From JAICJR01 sp963848495 (GTDB lineage: Bacteria > Actinomycetota > Thermoleophilia > Solirubrobacterales > Thermoleophilaceae), in NCBI GenBank assembly GCA_963848495.1, contig CAWKDV010000002.1, positions 1,054,001 through 1,118,000 on the forward strand: DNA of 64,000 nt, given 5' to 3'. Within the stretch, counting starts at the first letter, position 1, and each line of letters starts with the position of its first letter. Positions 59,638 through 64,000 of the stretch are shown in pieces. The notes under the pieces were generated by a model, which did not search any database, had not been told where the DNA came from, and saw nothing but the letters and a program-made list of their open reading frames with translations. The translations under genes were made by a program, and so were the position numbers.

Positions 59638-60820
59638 CTAGACCTTCTCCAACCCCACATAGTTCTCGGCGAGCGAGCGGGCGGCCGCCTCGGAGCTCGT
59701 GACGTAGTCGAGCTGGGCGAGCTGGAGGTGCTCGGCGAAGGCGTCGGCGCCGGTCGGGCGGTGGAGCATCGAGGTCATCCACCAGGAGAAATGCTGGCCG
59801 CGCCACACCCGGCGCAGGCAGTTGGCCGAGTACTGCTCGAGCTGCGAGCCGTCGCCGTTCTTGAACCAGTCGACCAGGGCGGAGGCCAGCACGCTGACGT
59901 CGTGCACGGCCAGGTTGAGGCCCTTGGCGCCGGTGGGCGGCACGATGTGCGCGGCGTCGCCAGCCAGGTAGAGCCGGCCGTAGTGCATCGGCTCGACCAC
60001 GAAGCTGCGCATGGGCGTGATGCCCTTCTCGAGGATCGGTCCCTCGTTGAGCGTGAAGCCGTCGGCCTCGAAGCGGCGGTGCATCTCCTCCCAGATGCGC
60101 TCGTCCGGCCAGTTGGCGATGTCGTCGTGCGGGTCGCACTGGAGGTAGAGGCGGCTGAGCTCGGGCGAGCGCAGGCTGTGGAGGGCGAAGCCGCGCTCGT
60201 GTCTGGTGTAGATCAGCTCCTCGGTGGAGGGCGGCACGCGCGCGAGGACGCCGAGCCAGCCGAACGGGTAGACGTGGTCGTAGACGGTCAGCGCCCCATC
60301 GGGGATGGACGGGCGCGACACGCCGTGGAAGCCGTCGCAGCCGGCGATGACGTCGCAGTCGAGCTCGCTCTCCTCGCCGCCGTGCGTGTAGGTGATCCGT
60401 GGGGCGTCCGAGTCGATCCCGTGGAGGCGCCACGCCGTCGACCTCGAACAGCAGCGGCCGGCCGCTGTCGTGCCGCGCGTTGATCAGGTCCTTCACGACC
60501 TCCTGCTGCCCGTAGATCCAGATCGCGCGGCCGCCCGTCAGGTCGCTCAGGGCGATGCGGTGCCCCTGGTGGCGGAAGCGCAGCTCGATGCCGTGGTGGA
60601 CGATGCCCTCGCGGTCGAGCCGCTCGCCGAGCCCCATCCGCCGCAGCAGGTCGACCGTGCCCTGCTCCAGCACGCCGGCGCGCACGCGCTGCTCGACGTA
60701 CTCGCGTGGGCGTGCCTCGAGGATCACGTTGTCGATCCCGGCCTCGTGCAGGAGCTGCCCGAGTACGAGGCCGGCCGGGCCGGCGCCGACGATGCCGACC
60801 TGCGTCCGCTCAGCGCTCAC
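59638..60820 (-). pseudogene. pobA: 4-hydroxybenzoate 3-monooxygenase, one-base frameshift
   Basis: The N-terminal FAD motif is GIVGAGPAGLVLGQLL, followed by EYVEQRVRAGVLEQGTVDLL and IWIYGQQEVVKDLI, all as in PobA. Near 60437 one extra base in a GG run breaks the frame. Past it the sense continues as LHGIDSDAPRITYTHGGEES and GCDGFHGVSRPSIPDG, the PobA substrate region. LYLAGDAAHIVPPTGAKGLN is the second FAD motif. Without the surplus base the protein would be about 393 residues, normal length. It should convert 4-hydroxybenzoate to protocatechuate if intact. The start overlaps the aldo/keto reductase stop. Confidence 0.85.
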
Positions 60821-61785
60821 GAGCGCTCACTGTAAGCGGCGGCGCCGCTGAGCCGGTCGAGCTCCTCCGCGGTGAGCTCGAGCGTGGCGCCCGGGAGCGT
60901 CTCGGCGAGCTGCCTCGCGGTGCGCGCGCTGGCGATCGGCGCGACCACCGTGGGCTGCATCCGCAGCCAGGCGATCGACACGGCGGCGACCGTGGTCTCG
61001 TGCGCCGCCGCGACCTCGTCGAGCAGCTCGAGCAGGGCGATGCCGCGCTCGTCGAGGTACTTGAGGGCCCGCTCCGCCCGCGGGCTGTCCACCTCGTCGC
61101 CGCCCGGCCGGTACTTGCCGCTGAGGAAGCCCTTGGCCAGCGCGAAGTAGGGAATGCAGGCCACGCCCTCACGCTCGCACAGCTCGGCCAGCTCGCCCTC
61201 GTAGATGCTGCGCTCGACGAGGTTGTAGTGCGGCTGGAGGGCGACGTAGCGGGCGAGGGCGGGGTCGCGCTCCGCGAGCCTGAGCGCCTCGGCAAGTCGC
61301 GGTGCGGTGTAGTTCGAGGCTGCCGCATGGGCCACCTTGCCCGCGCGGATCAGCTCGCCGAAGGCGCCGAGCGTCTCCTCGAGCGGCGTGTCCTGGTCGT
61401 CGATATGCGCGTAGTAGAGGTCGACGTGGTCGGTCTGCAGGCGGCGCAGCGAGTCGTCGATCGCGGCGCGGATGTTGTCCGCGCCCAGGCCCTTGCGCTC
61501 ACCCCAGGCGCCGACCTTGGTGGCGATCACGAGCGAGTCGCGGTTGCCGCGCCGCGCCATCCAGTCGCCGATGATCGCCTCGGATTCGCCGCCTGAGTTG
61601 CCGGGCCGGGCGAGGCCGTAGGCGTCCGCGGTGTCGATGAAGTTGCCGCCCGCGGCCGCGTAGGCGTCCAGCACAGCGTCGGGGTCGTCCGCCGTCCAGC
61701 CGAACACGTTGCCTCCCAGGCAGAGCGGGAAGACGTCCAGATCGGTGTCGGCGATCTTGGCCAAACTTGGGTCGACTGTATACAT
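60817..61785 (-). CDS. Aldo/keto reductase
   Basis: 322 residues. The catalytic tetrad is Asp51 and Tyr56 (IDTADAYG), Lys90 (IATKVGAWG) and His127 (YYAHIDD). The NADPH loop near the C-terminus reads APIASARTARQL. The TIM-barrel enzyme reduces aldehydes or ketones in the cytoplasm; the YajO/AKR11-12-type sequence suggests no specific substrate. Its first codons lie within an inverted repeat shared with the divergent GMC gene. It overlaps pobA by 4 bp, so a two-gene operon is likely. Confidence 0.93.
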   Translation of the reverse strand: MYTVDPSLAKIADTDLDVFPLCLGGNVFGWTADDPDAVLDAYAAAGGNFIDTADAYGLARPGNSGGESEAIIGDWMARRGNRDSLVIATKVGAWGERKGLGADNIRAAIDDSLRRLQTDHVDLYYAHIDDQDTPLEETLGAFGELIRAGKVAHAAASNYTAPRLAEALRLAERDPALARYVALQPHYNLVERSIYEGELAELCEREGVACIPYFALAKGFLSGKYRPGGDEVDSPRAERALKYLDERGIALLELLDEVAAAHETTVAAVSIAWLRMQPTVVAPIASARTARQLAETLPGATLELTAEELDRLSGAAAYSERS

Positions 61786-61802
61786 CAGATCGTTTACAGT
61801 CG
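61773..61802. promoter_or_regulatory. Inverted-repeat operator between divergent AKR and GMC genes
   Basis: CGACTGTA-N14-TACAGTCG has perfect 8-bp arms. It covers the first codons of the aldo/keto reductase gene and ends 6 bp before the GMC start. A common regulator of both genes is inferred. Confidence 0.5.
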
Positions 61803-61808
61803 GCGACC

Positions 61809-63308
61809 GTGGAAGCCGACGTGATCGTCATCGGCGCCGGCTCGGCGGGCGCAGCGGTGGCGCGGCGGCTCGTCGACAGAGGGGACCTGCGCGTGCTGCT
61901 GCTCGAGGCGGGCGGGCGCGACACCAACCCGGCCATCCACGATCCGCAGCGTGTCCACGAGCTGTGGCTGGCGCAGGAGGATTGGGCCTACCACACGCTG
62001 CCCCAGCCGTACGCGGCGGACCGGCGGCTGCACTGGCCGCGCGGCCGCGTGCTGGGCGGGTCGAGCGCGCTCAACGGGATGATCTGGGTGCGCGGCGCGC
62101 CGGCCGACTACGACCACTGGGCCTACCTCGGCAACGCCGGCTGGTCCTGGGAGGACGTGCGGCCGGTGTTCGAGCGCCTGGAGCAGGGGCCGGTCTGCGT
62201 GCTGCGGGACTACGAGCGCCAGCCGATCCAGGAGGCGATCGTCGCCGCCGCGGTGGAGTCCGGGGTCGACTTCAACCCCGACTACAACTCGGGCACGCTC
62301 GACGGCGTGGCCTACACGCAGCTCACGATCAAGGACGGCGTGCGGCACGGCACCTGCCCCGCCTACCTCGGGCCGGTGCTCGACAACCCGAGCCTCACGG
62401 TGATCACCGACGCACCCGCGCGGCGGCTGCTGCTCGAGGGCACGCGCTGCGTGGGCGTGGAGTGGGAGCGCGAGGGGCGCGTGGAGCGGGCGCGGGCGGA
62501 GGTCGAGGTGGTGGTTTCGGCGGGCACGATCGAGTCCCCGCGCCTCCTCATGCTGTCCGGCATCGGCCCGGCCGAGCACCTGCGCTCGCTCGGCATCGAG
62601 GTGGCGCTCGACCTGCCAGGGGTCGGCGGCAACCTGCACGACCACCTGCTCTCGCCGCTGATCTTCACGACAGAGCGCGAGATCGGCACGCCCGCGCCGG
62701 GCGTGCCGCACGCCCAGAGCCACCTGTGGGCGCGCAGCGGGCCCGGCCTGGTGGCGCCCGACCTCCAGCCGATCCACTTCAGCGTGCCCTTGTACGAGCC
62801 CTGGATGGAGGGCCCGGAGCAGGGCTTCTCGCTGATGGCCGGCATGGTCCGGCCGGCGAGCCGCGGCACGATCCGCCTCAGCGGCACGGGCCTCGGCGAC
62901 GAGCTGCTGATCGACCCGGAGACGCTCGCCTGCGAGGCCGACCTCCTGCGGCTCGAGCAGGCGGTGCTGCTCTGCCGCGAGATTGGCGCCGCGCCGGCGC
63001 TGGACGCCTGGGGCGCGCGCGAGCTCTATCCCGGGCCTTCGGCGGAGCTGCGCGACTGGGTGCGCAAGACGGCGATCACCTACCACCACCAGGTCGGCAC
63101 CTGCAAGATGGGCATCGACGCCGACGCGGTGGTGGACCCGCAGCTGCGCGTACACGGCATCGAGGGCCTCCGGGTGGCGGACGCCTCGATCATGCCCGCG
63201 GTGACGTCCGGCAACACGAACGCGCCCGCGGTGATGATTGGCGAACGTGCGGCAGAGTTCTTTGCGGCGATGCACGCGACGTCGGCGGCCAGCGCGGCGC
63301 TCGCGTAG
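61809..63308 (+). CDS. GMC-family FAD oxidoreductase (choline dehydrogenase-like)
   Basis: 499 residues from a GTG. The FAD motif is VIVIGAGSAGAAVARRL (about 5-21). GMC signature 1 is RGRVLGGSSALNGMIWVRG, and signature 2 SAGTIESPRLLMLSGIG. The C-terminal active site has YHHQVGTCKMG (catalytic His) and VTSGNTNAPAVMIGERAA. The substrate is an alcohol or polyol, unknown. The start sits at the normal distance from the dinucleotide motif. It is divergent from the aldo/keto reductase. A large heptanucleotide hairpin follows the stop by 10 bp. Confidence 0.94.
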   Translation: MEADVIVIGAGSAGAAVARRLVDRGDLRVLLLEAGGRDTNPAIHDPQRVHELWLAQEDWAYHTLPQPYAADRRLHWPRGRVLGGSSALNGMIWVRGAPADYDHWAYLGNAGWSWEDVRPVFERLEQGPVCVLRDYERQPIQEAIVAAAVESGVDFNPDYNSGTLDGVAYTQLTIKDGVRHGTCPAYLGPVLDNPSLTVITDAPARRLLLEGTRCVGVEWEREGRVERARAEVEVVVSAGTIESPRLLMLSGIGPAEHLRSLGIEVALDLPGVGGNLHDHLLSPLIFTTEREIGTPAPGVPHAQSHLWARSGPGLVAPDLQPIHFSVPLYEPWMEGPEQGFSLMAGMVRPASRGTIRLSGTGLGDELLIDPETLACEADLLRLEQAVLLCREIGAAPALDAWGARELYPGPSAELRDWVRKTAITYHHQVGTCKMGIDADAVVDPQLRVHGIEGLRVADASIMPAVTSGNTNAPAVMIGERAAEFFAAMHATSAASAALA

Positions 63309-63318
63309 GACAGGACTG

Positions 63319-63376
63319 CGGACTGCGGACTGCAGACTGCGGATTTAGTTCTCCGCAGTCCGCAGTCCGCAGTCCG
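63319..63376. repeat. Long hairpin made of inverted GACTGCG heptanucleotide repeats
   Basis: The left arm (63319-63343) and right arm (63352-63376) are 25 bases each and pair at 24 positions, around an 8-base A/T-rich loop. Each arm is a run of GACTGCG units or their complement. It lies between the GMC stop and the next MFS gene. It can act as a terminator-like structure, although no T-run follows. Confidence 0.9.
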
Positions 63377-63409
63377 CGATCCCCTTATTGCCTGACAGAA
63401 TCGCCCTGA

Positions 63410-64000
63410 GTGGCGATCGACCTCGCTTCAAAGCGGACGTCCCGGGCCGCGCTCGCTGTCGGGATGATCCTCGTCGCGGCCAACCTGCGCGCCGCGGCCT
63501 CCAGCGTCGGACCGCTGCTCGGGCAGATCCGCGACGACCTCGGGCTGTCCTCCACGGCTGCGGGCGCCCTGGCGACCCTGCCGGTGCTGTGCTTCGGGCT
63601 GATCGCCCCGCTGGGGCCGCCGCTCGCGCGGCGGCTCGGCTACCACGGCGCGATCGGCGCCGTGCTGGCGACGCTCATCGCGGGGCTGCTCGTGCGCCTG
63701 CTGCCGGGGATCCCGCCGCTCTACATCGGCACGATGCTGGCGGGGGCGGCGATCGCTGTCGGCAACGTTCTGATGCCGGCGCTTGTGCGGCGCAGCTTCC
63801 CCGAGCGCGCCGGCGCGATGACGGGCGCCTACACCACCGCGCTGGTCGGCTCCGCGGCGGTGGCCGCGGCGGTGAGCGTGCCGATCGCCAACGCGTTCGG
63901 CGGCTGGCGCGCGGGACTGGGCGTGTGGGCGCTCCCGGCGGTCGTCGCCCTCATCGCCTGGACTCCGCAGCTCAGACGAGACGAGCGCGACGACGGCTCG
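63410..64000 (+). CDS. MFS transporter, CynX/NimT-like (3' truncated by window edge)
   Basis: 197 codons from a GTG with no stop before the window ends. The N-terminal six helices of an MFS transporter of the cyanate/nitroimidazole (CynX/NimT) group are seen: ALAVGMILVAANLRAAASSV, with the typical NLRxxxxxVGP start, then LGLSSTAAGALATLPVLCFG, YIGTMLAGAAIAVGNVLMPA, and FPERAGAMTGAYTTALVGSA. Substrates of the family include cyanate and 2-nitroimidazole. A long hairpin upstream separates it from the GMC gene. Confidence 0.88.
   Translation, partial: MAIDLASKRTSRAALAVGMILVAANLRAAASSVGPLLGQIRDDLGLSSTAAGALATLPVLCFGLIAPLGPPLARRLGYHGAIGAVLATLIAGLLVRLLPGIPPLYIGTMLAGAAIAVGNVLMPALVRRSFPERAGAMTGAYTTALVGSAAVAAAVSVPIANAFGGWRAGLGVWALPAVVALIAWTPQLRRDERDDGS

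Noticed and set aside
63319..63376. CRISPR-like repetition at the heptamer arrays
   Set aside because: Units are seven bases with no spacers, and there are no cas genes in the window.

Overview
The window is 64 kb of very GC-rich, gene-dense DNA with many GTG/TTG starts and long chains of 4-bp stop/start overlaps. The gene content fits a soil or aquatic Actinomycetota chromosome, most likely class Thermoleophilia (Solirubrobacterales-like). It includes NfeD plus slipin, a SUF system led by an Rrf2 regulator, a MoeZ-CysO-CysM cysteine pathway, WS/DGAT, a c-di-AMP riboswitch ahead of an NlpC/P60 hydrolase, and an AbiEi/DUF559 relic. The taxon is inferred from content; there is no rRNA, tRNA, CRISPR array, prophage or insertion sequence in the window.

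Layout. 1-3.7 kb: the end of a UvrD/AddA-type helicase with an iron-sulfur PD-(D/E)XK nuclease module, then xseA-xseB (DNA repair). 3.7-9.6 kb: a hypothetical gene, a decayed AbiEi/DUF559 gene, a PPOX-family protein, a flavin monooxygenase, a minus-strand HAD/unknown/FxsA operon and a MIP18-type Fe-S factor. 9.6-13.6 kb: a diguanylate cyclase behind a sigma-28-like promoter, NfeD-slipin, a 50-residue protein with a perfect Shine-Dalgarno and a GNAT. 13.5-18.7 kb: a four-gene acetone-carboxylase-like operon (beta, a small NTF2-like protein, alpha, gamma). 18.8-28.9 kb: the riboswitch-controlled NlpC/P60 hydrolase, a secreted cupredoxin, WS/DGAT, a GGDEF-EAL protein, ispH, a thioredoxin-fold protein lacking CXXC, a frameshifted secreted protein and a SpoIIM-like membrane protein. 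28.9-34 kb: a frameshifted P450, a PPOX protein, a DrrAB-type ABC exporter and a scar where two convergent genes have both lost their 3' ends. 34.1-45 kb: sufB, then, after a 5.3-kb interruption (MFS, thioesterase, HxlR regulator, two secreted proteins), sufR-C-D-S-U. 45-52.3 kb: SDR, SCO1, a MacB-type efflux operon (lipoprotein, HlyD, ATPase, permease) and a divergent two-component system. 52.4-57 kb: moeZ, cysO, a glycoside hydrolase, cysM and signal peptidase I. 57-64 kb: a LuxR-type protein, ECF41-type sigma factor plus epimerase, tatA, a frameshifted pobA, an aldo/keto reductase, a GMC oxidoreductase and the start of an MFS transporter.

Three non-genic patterns recur. First, an about 150-bp imperfect inverted repeat sits in two convergent intergenic gaps (26.3 and 54.0 kb), about 93% identical by eye. 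The second copy adjoins the cysO stop region and leaves CysO with residues after its Gly-Gly end. Second, heptanucleotide-period repeats of several different units occur at 15.5, 16.1, 45.0, 46.3 and 63.3 kb, two of them folded into very long hairpins at gene ends. Third, at least five genes carry single frame changes that fit a one-base insertion, which suggests either recent decay or residual sequencing errors.

Functionally the window joins sulfur and Fe-S metabolism (SUF, MoeZ/CysO/CysM, MIP18 factor, IspH as a client), c-di-GMP and c-di-AMP signalling, cell-envelope remodelling and export, and oxidative catabolism of ketones and aromatics (acetone carboxylase, PobA, P450, flavin monooxygenase, GMC).
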